Shown here piece by piece: positions 22,621-35,393 of a stretch of DNA of 64,000 nt. Numbering within the stretch: the stretch's first letter is position 1; each line of letters begins with the position of its first letter. A program made the position numbers and the translations under genes. The notes below the pieces were generated by a model. That model was given only the letters and a program-made list of their open reading frames with translations. It had not been told where the DNA came from and made no database searches. This stretch comes from Larix kaempferi (lineage: Eukaryota > Streptophyta > Pinopsida > Pinales > Pinaceae): assembly GCA_027924585.1 (NCBI GenBank), contig BSBM01001068.1, positions 682,001 to 746,000 of the forward strand, given 5' to 3'.

Positions 22621-22846
22621 CCATATCTTTAGTTACAACATACAATTTAACAAAGTGTTTTAATAAAAAATGAAATCCATTGGGTATGGAGTCAACACAC
22701 GCATTTCTCAAAATTATTTAAGAGCCCGGTGGTAGGATAAATAATTAACAGAGGCAAAGTAGGTATCATTCGTCCAGACAAATAGAAATTTTAGGAATGA
22801 TAGAATATTAAAGAAAACAATACATTAATAGCATAGAGCATCTAAC
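22621..22846. other. Spacer left of the chimeric insertion; contains its left target duplication
   Basis: AT-rich sequence without coding or repeat signal. AGAGCATCTAAC at 22835-22846 is the left copy of a 12-bp direct repeat whose right copy is 27226-27237, just after a poly(A) run. Confidence 0.6.
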
Positions 22847-22847
22847 A

Positions 22848-23560
22848 TGTTGGAACATTTAAAAAGCCCATCCATACTTAGGACATATTTTCTAGATTAA
22901 TTTCCTAAGTTTTGACTAGCTAAATAGGGTCAGTTTTGTCTTTTAGTGGAGCACTTGCCATCCTAAGTCACAAAAACGAATTTGGACAAATTTTGGATAA
23001 GATTTCCTTGGATTCTGTATGATTTTATTCTATTCCTGAATTAGAAAGACACTTTCCTTATTTAGCCAACTTTATTATGTTTTTCTACTTTCTAGAGGAT
23101 AAGGTAAAGCTAGTTGACTTAGAAACTCTTGCCACTTGACCAATTCGACTTCCACATATTTTATTCTCTCCTAAATCCATCATTAAATTTTGTTTACCTC
23201 ATTCATGAGCTGCCATACTATATTCATCCAATTTGTGAGCCTTTAGATAGTTTGGAAATAGTTTTTGACACCTAGGGGGTTTTTGTGTTTTTAGTAAGCC
23301 TTACTTTTTGTGCTTTACAAATTTCCTTTAAGGCATTCTATTTTCCCTCTTGAGATGTACTATATATTGTATTCATATTGATGAATAATATATGAGATGA
23401 TATTTCCATCAATTGATTTCCTTGTCTTATGTTTCTATCTCAATATTTCTTCTTATTATTCTTGCATATCTTTGAATAATTCTTGTGAGGACTTCTTTGC
23501 TTCAAGATTCTTGGCTATTAGAATTCTTTCATGGTATTCAACCTATATAGAATTATCACA
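22848..23560 (+). repeat. 5' LTR of element 6 (713 bp)
   Basis: Starts TGTTGGAAC and ends TTATCACA directly before the primer site. It matches 24395-25110 along its length with moderate divergence. Confidence 0.93.
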
Positions 23561-24394
23561 TGGTATCAGAGCCTTTGCAGTTCTTAAATAAATTATTCTT
23601 CCAATATAATTTTTCAGAGAGTTTGTTTTGTAGGTACTGAAGATCAAATACAAGAAATTTATTATTGAAGAAGAACTCAGATCTTTCCATCTCTCATCAT
23701 TATTCTCCTCTTACACTTCAGATATTGAGGATCGTTTTCTAGTTAATGGTATCCAAGAAGGTGATCTATAGTTATTTGGAAGACAATATACATTTGAGGT
23801 TGATGATTGTGCCTTCACTTCCTCTGTCTATGCTCCTGCCAGTTCCTACATGATTGCCAACACGTTTTTCAAGAAGTCGGAGACATCTCTCAGTTCTCTC
23901 ATATGTATTCTAATTCGAATCATCATCCAGTTGTTACAACTCATACACACTCATAACCTCTTTGGGTTTTGTTTTGGTGTGTTATTGAATTTTATGGAGG
24001 CAAAATTACAGTTTGGAGTGACTAGTTTCGCTCTCTCTGTCACGCTTCTAATTCAATGCATGATTTTTGGCACTTATTGCACAGAAGATGGAGGAAATCA
24101 TCAAGTCTCATTTGGATATGATCTCAAGAAGCTCAAGTCTAGTGAGCACATTCCACTTCTTCCCAAGAATAATATTCCTCCAAAAATTTGACCAAGTTCT
24201 CACTTGCTTGGAGTTTGGAGAGTATTATTATGGTTTATTCCATGTCTTGAGGGGAGGTATTCTTCCCAAGTGGTTTTCCTTCTTTCCTCACCTACATGGA
24301 CTAATAATTTTTTGTATTGGGGTGACCATAAGCCTTCTTTTTTGGGCCCTATATTTATGATATTTTACCTCATAAAGTCAGGCTTAAGGGGAGG

Positions 24395-25110
24395 TGTTGG
24401 AACATTTAAAAAAAACCATCTATACTTTGGACATATTTTCTAGATTAAATTCCTAAGTTTTGACTAGCTAAATAGGGCAAGTTTTGTCTTTTAGTGGACC
24501 ACTTACCATCCTAAGTCACAAAAAAAAATTTGGACAAATTCTGGATAATATTTCCTTGGATTTTGTCTGATTTTATTCTATTCCTGAATTAGAAAGATAC
24601 TTTCCTTATTTAGACAACTTTATCCTATTTTTTCTACTTTTTAGAGGATAAAGTAAATCTAGTTGACTTAGAAACTCTTGCCACATGACCAATTCGACCT
24701 CCACATCATTTCTTCTCTCCTAAAGCCATCATTAAATTCCATTTACCTCACTCATGAGCTTCCATACACTATTAAACCAATTCGTGAGCCTTTAGACAGT
24801 TTTGGAAATAGTTTTTGACACCTAAGGGGTTTTTATGTTTTTAGTAAGCCTTACTTTTTGTGCTTTACAAATTTTCTTTAAGGAATTATATTTTCTCTCT
24901 TGAGATGTACTATATATTGTATTCACATTTAGGAATAATATCTGAGATGATATTTCCATCAATTGATTTCCTTCTCTTATGTTTATGTCTCAATATTTCT
25001 TCTTCTTATTCTTGCATATCTTTGAATAATTCTTGTGAGGAATTCTTTGCTTCAAGATTCTTGGCTAATAGGATTATTTCATGGTATTCAAACTATATAG
25101 AATTCTCACA
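24395..25110 (+). repeat. 3' LTR of element 6 (716 bp)
   Basis: Second copy, ending TTCTCACA, with LINE sequence beginning immediately after it. Confidence 0.93.
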
Positions 25111-27226
25111 TATCTGGGACCATCTTAAAATTGATCAGGAAAATTTTCTTTAACTTTCTCTGGAAGGGCTCTCATCGCTTCAAAGGATGTCACTTAGGTT
25201 CATGGGAAAGAATCACAACTCCAAAGAATGAGGGTGGTTGGGGTATCCATAATTGACATTGGGTATACCATTTTTGCACTTAAAAAGTCTTTGGAGAAGT
25301 CTTGATGATGAAAAACTATGGGGAAATCTCACTCGGGGCAAATATATTTATCCAAATACGGTGTTTAGTTGGATTCAATTGGTGAAGAAGGTGAAATACC
25401 AGAGCTCTGTTATCATGCATTTTCTTCAGAGCTCTATTATTAGTTGGATTCGATGGGATTAGTGGAAACCATACCTTTTCTTCAGCGATGGCTTTCCTGG
25501 AAAAATGGAAATGGTTTCTAGATTGTGGTTGGCAGAGATCAAATTCTGGGGGCAAAACATTCGGGTATTCTTATAGAACATATCCTCAGTTGTATTCAAA
25601 GGATGTCCATTTACTCTCTTAATCGTGTAAATTAGAATACTCAAAACCAACATGTGGATAATTATTGGTTATCGACATTTGTTTTACATCTTGATGGGGA
25701 GGAGACAACAGATTGGGATCTCTATATTGCAGGATTGAAACGTGCAGGTATTTCCTTCAATGAAGAAATGGATGATATTTATTGGGACTATGGTTGTGGG
25801 AATGACATGGTAACCACAAATATGGAATATGGGGAAAATGCTTCTGAACATCGTAAATCTTATCTAGACTGGTGGAATCATATTTTATGGAAATGGAATA
25901 TCCCAGAAAAATTGAATATTTCCATGTGGTTAGCACTAAATTATCGCATTATGGCTGGTGACAAATTTAGAACACTTGGGGGAAATGTACTTAATGTATG
26001 TCAATTATGTTTCATATCAGAAGAAACATGTGATCATCTGTTCAATCAATGCGTATTCACTTTACAGCTATGGTATGAGATAGCAATTTGCCACTGTCAA
26101 GCAAGTACTTGGGAAGGAAGCACTCTTGATGAAAATATTAAATATGGGTATTCAATTTTCATACATTTGATGCCATATCCTGTTCATTTCATTTAGGGTA
26201 TTTGGAGACTAAGAAACTCTATATTGTTTGATGAGAAAACATACACTTTGTGTGGGTCCATTGAATTCATACTACATTACATGAAAGACATAAATTGGAA
26301 GATGCTTGTTACAAGGAAAAAAAATAGACCTCCCAAGTATAAATTATCATTTTCCTGTGGGTTGTTTTGATGGAGCTAGTCAATTGGAAAGATCCGGGGC
26401 AACATGCATTTTGTTCATGGATCAGGAACATAACATGGAGATGTCATTTGGATGCAGAATGGGGAGCAACACAGGGGAAGAACCCCTTGCATTATCGAGA
26501 TTGTTGACAATAGCACATAATATGGGTTCAAACAAGATAATCATTTTTGTTGACTCATTAGCTATTATAAATTGGATCAATGGAAGTTGCATATTATAGG
26601 TTTAAAATTTGACAACTTGGAAACAAAGTATTGCGCATTTACACAAGACTTTTGAATATATATGTTATAAACATCTGAACATGATCTATAACATCCAGGC
26701 ATGCAGGCTATCAAAAAGTGGTCTAATTATGGAGGAAGGAAGGGATCATATCTTCCTTTTTCACAAACAACAGGTGTTGGATGAAATTGACATAAATATA
26801 TACTAAGTAGGGAGGGATTTTTTTGGACAATATTATTTTGATAAATTACTTAAAATAGTTGTATAAGATGGTATAATATTATCTAAATTGCATATATAAA
26901 TGGTTTTTCGTTTATTGATTGTGATATGGAATGCTAAATGTTGGTGTGGATGGAAGATGACAACCCAGGTTATTATGAGATCAAAACCTACGTAACATGA
27001 GGAATAGTGGCCATTTGGGAGACAAGTATGTTTCACATGTAACAAATGATTATCATGATCATTGAATTTTATGGACAAGAATATGTGTAGTTTCTTTGGG
27101 AGACAAGTATGTTTCACATGTAACAAATGATTATCATGATCATTGAATTTTATGGACAAGAATATGTGTAGTTTCTTTGATTCATAATATGAATAGAAAT
27201 AGGCTTTTTTTCTTATAGAAAAAAAA
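25111..27226 (+). pseudogene. 5'-truncated L1-type LINE (RT C-terminus, zf-RVT, RNase H)
   Basis: The C-terminal RT region (IFFNFLWKG, then PKNEGGWGI) lies at about 25129-25250. A thumb-like stretch with a frame change follows (25253-25462). An ORF at 25654-26196 carries the plant zf-RVT domain (WKWNIPEKLNISMWLALNYR, CQLC, CDHLFNQC). An RNase H domain at about 26330-26760 has D (CFDGAS), E (GEEPLALSRLL) and D (IIFVDSLAIINWI). Several stops and frameshifts make it dead. It ends in eight A (27219-27226) followed by AGAGCATCTAAC, the second copy of the repeat at 22835-22846, as expected of target-primed insertion. The endonuclease and most of RT are missing. Confidence 0.88.
27017..27178. repeat. 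81-bp tandem duplication in the LINE 3' end
   Basis: Two essentially identical copies, 27017-27097 and 27098-27178, each starting GGGAGACAAGTATG and ending GTAGTTTCTTT. They lie in the untranslated tail of the LINE before the poly(A). Confidence 0.95.
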
Positions 27227-27237
27227 GAGCATCTAAC

Positions 27238-27811
27238 TAGGATGAATTCTGCATTAATTTGGAGGAAAGAACATTGAAAATATTTAAATGTGTGAATTAG
27301 AGCATATAACATGAATTCTAACTCACATAGTTCATTCAAATATGAGGCAAAGTGATAAGATGGTGTAATAGGAAATACATTCACAAAATAGAAATTAATA
27401 GACTGAAGAAAGTGACAACATATGAATCTTTGTTTCCGATAGACTTGTACTTCTACTCTTAATTAAAGTCTTCAAAAAATATTACATCACTGTATTTTTT
27501 GGTCTCACATCCAACCTCGATTACTTTGTAAATTCAAAATTTATACAAAATTTTCTTTGAATAAACCTTGGCTGATTCTTCGCTAAAAATAGAAATTTCA
27601 AAGGAATCTATATACTTCAAGAACATTTGTTTTGTTGTTGATGAATCTGGTATCGTGGTGCTTTGATTTGGGATGATGTAACACTCAGGAAGTTAACAAA
27701 GGAACCATAAATTCATTTCAAATTAAGACACCAGAATATTCATTCTTGATATAACCTGTATTTTGTTTTCCCAAATTTTTCGACAATTTTCTATTTCTCT
27801 TGATTTGGGAT
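27238..27811. other. Spacer with no recognised feature
   Basis: AT-rich sequence after the LINE. No gene, RNA or repeat was recognised. Confidence 0.4.
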
Positions 27812-30800
27812 TTAATAATTCATCATTTCTTTCACCATCATCTCCAATTCTATGCATGTTGTGTAACATACAGATGGGATATACTTCTTAAACATTAGAA
27901 ATTGATGAAATATTTCAAAATCATCGTTCAATTGATCAATTATTGTCTTTCTAGTTAATCCTTTGACCAAACCTTCAAATTTTGAGTGATCCATATGAGC
28001 CTGTACTATAAAACTGTGATAATTTTCTTGAGTCATTAATTTTGCATCGTCACTCCAAAAAGAAGGTAGACCATTGTTGAAATTCCTCTAAAATAATTTC
28101 TTAAAATTTTGAACTTGAAGGAGCATCTGTTGCGTTGTCTTGTACTTCTTTAACACGATCATGCTTGCAAATAATTCTTCTTTCCCAAATGATGATTGTT
28201 GGTCTGTCTTTGATTCCAAAAGTATGCATATTTGATTGAGTTAGAGTGTTTAAAAAACTGACTGTATTTTGAGTTGTTTTTGAAGGCCTTTTGCTTAATG
28301 TCTCGTTTGCAACTTTACACCTATGGAGAGCTATGTTTTCTATAGCACCTTTATCTTCCATAAAATTCAAATGTGACCAGAATTTGGTGACTTCGACTGA
28401 TATCACATCCCATATAAGGTGTTTAGCTCCTTGTAATGGAATCTTTCCTTTCAATCTATCTTTTAATTCATCAACTTTATTTTGCAACTGTTTTCTATCA
28501 CTTAATGCTTTTTTGTTTTCGTCGGAATTTTGAATTAATTCCTGTCTCAAATTCTGGTTTTTTGCTTTCAACTCTTCTATCTCTACATATTTTAGACTAA
28601 TTTGTGACATAACACTGGTTAGTTCCTATGTGGAGGACGTTTCCATTTTTCCTTCGTCTGTACATAGAGATTGATCCCTTGGCTTCTCTGGCACTTGCAC
28701 AGTTTCAATCTGATTGGTATTTAACACTGATATTTGTGACAACAATTCAATCCTTTATTTTTCCCAAGCATGCTTTTCGTCTTGTAACTTTAACATTTAA
28801 CCTTTGTGATTCCTCATTTCTTGATATATGGCTTCCTTTTCTTGTTGTAATGCTGTCAACTTTGGAGATTGCACATGTTGATTATTTGGCACCTTCAATT
28901 TTTTCTTGAGCATTTGAATGGTATTTTATTTTTCATCAAGGAGCCTTTTGGTACACTGAGTGTTCCCTGGCTCAGCTCCCACAGTCACAAGTTCCATTTG
29001 TAGTCTTTTAATCTGGACCAAATTTTCTTTATTTTCTGCCTTCTCTTGCCTCAATTGTCTCTCCATCTTTTCTATCATAGACTACAATTTATAAAAATTT
29101 TAAGTGGATTGTAATAAATCATAATACAAGACATCTCCTGTTTGGATATGCAATTGAATCTTATCGAGAATATTAATCTCATCAAGCTTAACTTCCATTT
29201 AAGAAACTTTCTCATCGTTCACCACTCCAAACCTTATATTGTTTCTTTCTGGATCCTTAACTGTAAGAAGGGAAAATTTTTGTTTTGTCAAGTTTCTTAC
29301 TTAAGGGTACAATTTTGAAGTTTCTACCAAAGACTGCTTCTTCTTTTCTGCATATTGTGAAAGGAAATCAAATCTGGACTTATACTGAGAGTTACTTCCA
29401 TATTCCTTTATTTATGAAAAAGAATATTGCTGCATATTTACAGGTGGTTGCGAAATCAAAGTAGTTGTTTCTGGAACAATTAAATCTCGTTCCTCCATAC
29501 TAATAATTTCCTTTTGTTGTTCCACTTTTTATTTATTGCTTGAAACTTCTTCATCAACTTCCATACTATCAACTTCTAAAATAATTCTCTTATTGGTGAT
29601 ATCTTATTTAGCTGGTGTCTGAACCAACATTGCCAAATTGCTTGTTTGTTCCATATTCACTTCTTTTTTATCGGGCCTTGTTCAAATTTGAATAAATTTT
29701 CCATTTCTTTTAATCCTTCAAATGTTTGATGATCAAAATCCTTGTTTCTATTTTGATGTATCCTTTGTGATATAATCTGATAAGGATCATAATTAATCCT
29801 TTTAGCCTCTTGGAAATCCATGATCTTCCATAATTTTTCTACTATAGATAGGGCTTCCTTGGTCTTAATGATGAATGGACCAAATTTAAGAGGGAATTTC
29901 ACATATGATGATTTTTTGAAAACACTGAAATGTTCTTCTTCTAAATGCAACCTTTGTCTAATAAATTCTAAGGAAAAAACCCTTGGTGTTAAAAAGGCTA
30001 GCAACAGATATGGTGCTCCAGTAAAACCATACACTCTAATTATAGTATGTTCTTTATACAAGAACCAATCACTTGTTTGGCCTTCTGGTGTAGGTTGCAA
30101 CATTTCTTTCATTTATTTTAACACTAGGGGCAATTCAGCATTAAAAATAATTCTATAAATTTCTCCCATGATTTTATTGGTGGACTCAAACAAATTGATC
30201 TATTTAGGAAGGTCATGAGAAAACATGGTACCAAGAAACTTCAATTCCGAAATATTTGAATACAAGAACAGGTTCAAGAGATGTGACTGATATCTGAAAT
30301 GATTCAGCTCATGGAAATTCACCAACTTGATATGAATCACTTCATCTAGGAATTCATCAAAACTAAAACCACATACTGGACTTGACTGCGATTCGGGTGA
30401 AATCACATGAAGAAGGAAACCCAACATAACTTCCGTGATTGACTTATCGCTATCTAGACCTAAAATTTGACTCAACAAGGACAAAACTAATTGGGTATAT
30501 CACTAAAAGACATCAATACTCAAAGGGAACGATATGCTTTTATGCAACTGACCATCTTTCACGACTTGTAATAAAATATTGTCTTTTTCTTCTGGACTGC
30601 AATTTCTATAAAAATTTACCAAATTTTCTTCGTTAAATGACCCAAATATTTTGGGAAATGTTTCATGTAAACCTAGAACCTCACAGACAGTCTGCGCATT
30701 GAATCGGCATAGAATTTTGATTGTATTTACATTAATGATTACCCTTTCAGCCTGCAAATAATTCGACGTGCACCAACCAAAAAATGCGAGGAAGTGTAGG

Positions 30801-31176
30801 GTCTGTTCGACACAAACATAATGTAGAAAAGAACCAAAAACATTAAAATGATACTTTCCCTATGAATTAAACTCCATTAATTTCTCTTTAGACTGCGAAA
30901 TATACACACATAAAAAGCAGGGTTGAAAACATCCATTTCCCTATCAACTACAAGCTCCTCATTTTCATCTAAACTTTCATTGAATGGAACAAGGTCTTCA
31001 ATTTTCTCCATTTGGGAAACAAACTCTGAGAATTGAGGGTTTTGATCTACCTGTGAAGTGATATTACGAATAGGAGAACATTGGGGTTGAATTCTATGCT
31101 TGTTGATGAATACAAGTGACGTGTTTTCAGCAGCTTCTTCTCCTCCAGGCAAGAATCTGCAAATGCATTTTTTCAA
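27812..31176 (-). pseudogene. Long coiled-coil protein pseudogene of unknown function
   Basis: Minus-strand reading gives nearly continuous protein-like sequence with scattered stops. In transcript order: an acidic N-terminal part (31176-30877, PFNESLDENEELVVDREMDV), a globular part (30757-30503 and 30484-30200, with FDEFLDEVIHIKLVNFHELN), a further block (30112-29657, with GFTGAPYLLLAFLTPRVF), then a long Gln/Glu/Lys-rich coiled-coil tract (about 29650-28540). A C-terminal part follows (28610-28101 and 28036-27812). Many breaks are TAG or TAA in places where Gln would suit. The total would exceed 1000 residues. I do not recognise the family; it could be a host gene or a transposon-carried ORF. 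The locus at 60412-61860 has a similar plan. Confidence 0.55.
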
Positions 31177-32896
31177 GCTTCAAAAATTAACCTTTAATAT
31201 AACATATGCTTAGGTGGTTTTGGAACTTGTGATGAGCAGTTTAACATTTACCTCTCTTCATAGCGGACTCCACCAATGCTTTCGATGTGGTAAACGGTTT
31301 AATTTCCGCTCCACCTTTCCACATTTAACGACCGTGCACTTTCTAGCGCCGAAACCCATTTCCACTGTCGATTTGCCTCTGGGTGGGTCCTAATCATTAT
31401 TCCTCCATGGGTTTACATGTTTGCAACTTTTTGTGTGATTTGTTCAATTCTTTAGTGCCTTTTCTATCTCCGCCCTTGGTAATTTGAGGCCCCTGCATGC
31501 AATCATGAATACCATGAAGTTGACTTGCAAATAACACCATCGATCTTGGAGGAATCAAATCCAACGGATGACACACATTTCTTTGGGTTAACATGCATGA
31601 AGTTCAACCCAAGAATGTGACACAAAATCCACTTTTCAACTCCACCATCGATCTTGGATGGGACGATTCAACGGTACAAGACAATTTCACTTGATTAAGT
31701 TGTTCAGAGTTTAAAGCTTGGAATGTGATGCGAAATCTTTATGAATATATCTGAGCGCATGTTGAAGTCCACCATTGATGTGGATTGAGGAATATCCAAT
31801 GGTTTTGAATCATTTCACTGTTGAAAGATGCTCGAGGGTTAATTAAAATGATAAGACGAGAAATATTTGTAAATCTTAGTTGACTGTCAGTTTGACATCC
31901 ACTCTGTTGAACGGAGGTTTGGAAATAGCATATTTGGAGAACAATTTGTCCAAATTGCTAACTAAAGAGAATGCCAAAATTGGTTAACTCTGCAAAATAG
32001 TAATTCCTTATTAATTAAAACAAGATTGAAAGACTATGAAGATCAATGATGATTCGATGCCATTAAAAGGATACAATATTTTTTTATGAAGATGCATGAT
32101 TTTCCTAAAAAGACACAATGTTTCAAATAATAAAGTTCTTTGAAAAGATATATAACCATACAAGCCAAATGTATGAAGAAGACCAAAGGTGTCTCTGAAG
32201 TTTTGGTTATTGCATATTAGAAGCAAGAAAGATGATAGTGAGATATATGAATCATTACAAAAGTTCGAGATGCCATTGGAGATTTGAAAAATTGAATTTA
32301 AAACTATTATAAAATAGAGGGTAGTAGGGTGGTGCTTGGGGTAGGTTGAGGCCTACTAAGGGGGTTGTTTCCTCCTTCCAGTCATGGATGGATAATTAGG
32401 GTGTTGGGGAATCCTTGCTGTTGAGCAAGTAGAAAACTAGGGGTGTAAGTGCATCCTTTATTCAGTGGCAAAAAAATATAGGATATTAAGTTCTCCATAA
32501 AGTTGGTGCTTGTAAACTAATTTTGTATTAGCTTATTAATAAGAAAGCTTTGCTGGTTTTACCTTTGAGGTTTCCACAATAAATATGTGTTCAAATTATT
32601 AATTGTCTTATTCATGTTACTTATGATTATTTAACTTATGATTAATACAAATTGTTTATAAAAGGTTTGAAAAAGAAAATATTGATTTGCCCCTCCACCT
32701 CTCAGTATTGTTGGATAAACCAACACTCGCCGCATAGTTCCCTGGTCATCAGCCAGGGTCCTGTGTAGTTGATGCTCTAGAGCCTCTACTTAATATTTTA
32801 AGCAATTGGGCCTATTGGCATAAATTTGTAGGATCCCTGAGGTAATCTTACTTCCCTATACATTTTAATCCTTCTCTGGACTCCAAACCTCATGAA
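31177..32896. other. Spacer upstream of the coiled-coil pseudogene, with degenerate direct repeats
   Basis: Three loose copies of a phrase like CCACCATCGATCTTGGA, followed by TCCAACGG or TTCAACGG, lie near 31535, 31642 and 31768, about 107-126 bp apart. No coding stretch was recognised. This could be the old promoter region of the pseudogene. Confidence 0.45.
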
Positions 32897-33265
32897 CTAT
32901 TTACCTGATCTTCTTAGGTAGTTGGGACAAAAATAATGATAACAATGGGGTCCCTTTGTGCAGATATTTTGTACCTTGTCCCAAATCTCTTTAGCTGATG
33001 AACACTTTCCAACTTTATCTATAACATGATCATATATTCCATGCAAGATGATATCCACTTCCATTGCATTATTATTTCTTAGCTCCTTCATGGCTACAGT
33101 TGTTTGTGGTCTTTTTGGAGCAATGTAACCATTTACAAAAAAATTCCAGATATCAGAACCTTGTGCATGTAAATGGAGTCTCATTCTTATAATCCAATGA
33201 TCAAAATTTGATCCATAGACCAGTCGAACCCCATCTGCAGAGTAGAGAGTTTCATTTTCATACAT
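32897..33265 (-). pseudogene. Copia-type gag fragment of element 7
   Basis: A 122-residue minus-strand ORF resembles copia gag N-termini (DUF4219/UBN2 type): GSNFDHWIIRMRLHLHAQGS, then a segment ending AKEIWDKVQNICTKG. Upstream on the same strand is a degenerate Met-tRNA primer site (TGGTATTAGAGTC, 33314-33326), directly next to a probable LTR. The rest of the element on the left is not recognisable. Confidence 0.7.
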
Positions 33266-33328
33266 GTGCTTTGAATATCTTTGTTACACCTATCGGACTA
33301 TCTTGAAGGAATTGACTCTAATACCAAT

Positions 33329-35360
33329 TGAATTTTGGAAAATTATACTAAGAGGAGGGTGAATCAGTATTTAGCACGTTTTAACACTTTAAACCTTACG
33401 TACAACATGTAACATTAACCATTAACAATTTCATTCACCATCACATAAAACCAACACATAACATCATACACAATGCACAAGATATTTAACGTGGATCCGA
33501 AACCCAGAAAAGAGAAAACCACATAATGCTTTTATTATATAAAAATAACAAGATTGTGTTCATAGGAAGCACCCCAGCAACAACTAGAAGGAGGCACCAA
33601 CCCTCTGATTTACAAGATCCAACTCCCTGATTTACCTACACCAACTGGAAGGAGTCTCCAACCCCCTAATTTATAGGCTCCAACGTAAAGGAAGCTCCAA
33701 CTCCTTGTTTTACTAGCTCCAACTAGAAGGAGGCTACAACCCCTTGGTTTTCATAATTTCCAACCTATAGATAGGACTCTAGTCCTTTGTAAACTCCAAC
33801 TCAATAGTTTTACTAGAACCAACTGGAAGGAATCCCCAAATCCCTTAGATCACAAGAACCAACCCAAAGGAGACTTCAATCTCCTATCCTTGCCCGGTCC
33901 TGCTACCCTGATATGAATAAGAAGAAAAATATTCCACTTCCATTATATCATTGTCTCCATCAACCTATACATGTATCTATGTCCTTGTACTTGTATCACT
34001 ATCCTTGTACCTATATCTATGATTGTCACAATCATTGTATTGCTTTCACTATCACAATCCTTGTTCTTCACAATGACACAACCATTGTCTCTGTCACAAT
34101 GCCAAAAAACTATCTATGTCACGATGTCAACCTATACATGCCTCAAATCTGTCCTCAAGAATTCCAACAACTTCTTCCAAGATATACTTCAGATGTGTAG
34201 CAAGACTAGAAAGATGCCTCCAAAGAGTGTAATCAAATCCCATAAATAGTCACCAATATACTTCATCTATTTTCACCTTCAAACCCTTACATCATAGACC
34301 TCATAGTACATTCCAAAAGCTTAGAGGGATCTCATGCCAATAACATTACCATGGAATATTTCAATACAATCAATAATAATATCTATTCCAAGATCATCAT
34401 AGAATGTGCCAAGATAATTTCCAAGATCATTATTAAGTATGTTGATCCAATGTGCCAACAGGTTTTTGGTTTTGATACCGTATTAGAAAGTTATGCAAGA
34501 TTTTGTCAACCTTCTTCTCTTGAATTTTCATTGTCTCTGTCATTGTCACAAACCCTAACATTCAACAAGTATATCTCTTAGAATGTAATGAATAAATATA
34601 TGAAACTTTTACCACATATTCTTCAATATCTTCTCTAACGGCCATTCTATGAAACGTCATGGATCAAAATTTATAGTGAAAATGCCAAACTAACTTGTTT
34701 AAAGATAATTTTTTAGTCATTTAAAATCCTTGTCTTCCCAAGTTCATATCTTTGAAAAATATAGCGAACCCAGATCTGAAATTTTAACCATAGGTTCTTA
34801 GAGATCTATCTTGAATCTCCTATAAAGGGCACTATCTGAAACATTCTGGATCAAAACTTATAATGAAAATTCCAAATTGACATGTTTGAAGGTTATTAAA
34901 AAACCCTAACTTTCTCAATTCATATCTTCGAAACTATAGCAAATCAACATCTGAAATATTTACCATAGGCACTCACAAGTATTGACATGTCTCCATCCCA
35001 TACAAATTTCATGGTCTAAAAATCCCAGAAACAAAGATATACTAAAAATTCCAAGATGACCTAAAACAAAAAAAACCAACTAGAAATCATCACAAGATTT
35101 CATCTTCCACTATAATTTTGGCCTTCTTCACTTCATCTTTCCCTTAAATTTGACCCTCTACTCTTGCATCTGATCTATTCAATTTTGGATGATGAAGATG
35201 AAAATTTTCCTCTCCTATTTATACTACTCTAAGAGCATGATTTAGCTTATTTTATGGTTAACCTTAAGAGCCTTTAGCTTTAGCTTGAGTAACTCTAAAC
35301 CCTTGATCATGAACTTGAAAGTGAACAACAAAGTGCAAAGGTAGCGATGATCAAAATTCA
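33329..35360 (-). repeat. Large LTR (about 2.03 kb) of partial element 7
   Basis: The plus-strand ends TGAATTTTG and CAAAATTCA are inverted repeats in TG...CA form. The left end lies two bases from the primer site of the gag fragment, so this would be the 5' LTR read on the minus strand. A TATA box in that orientation is at 35216-35223. Inside, 33540-33900 holds imperfect repeats of CCAACTAGAAGGAG and CCAACCCCCT type. I found no second LTR, so the element is truncated or rearranged. The right boundary is the less certain one. Confidence 0.6.
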
Positions 35361-35393
35361 AAGATAAATGAATTAAAAAGTCAAATTACCGAG

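Larger units (their letters stand above)
22848..25110 (+). mobile_element. Short non-autonomous LTR element 6 (2263 bp)
   Basis: LTRs at 22848-23560 (713 bp) and 24395-25110 (716 bp) begin TGTTGGAACATTT and end TCACA. The primer site TGGTATCAGAGCC (23561-23573) is the Met-tRNA copia type, and a tract GGCTTAAGGGGAGG precedes the 3' LTR. The 834-bp interior has no recognisable gag-pol frame. The expected 5-bp target duplication is absent: the flanks are TAACA and TATCT. The left end coincides with the left target copy of the neighbouring LINE, so the two may have inserted as one chimera. Confidence 0.9.

Noticed and set aside
33913-34249. Two overlapping frames rich in Tyr, Pro, Thr and Ser
   Set aside because: They translate a low-complexity CACAATCATTGT-type stretch inside the long LTR.
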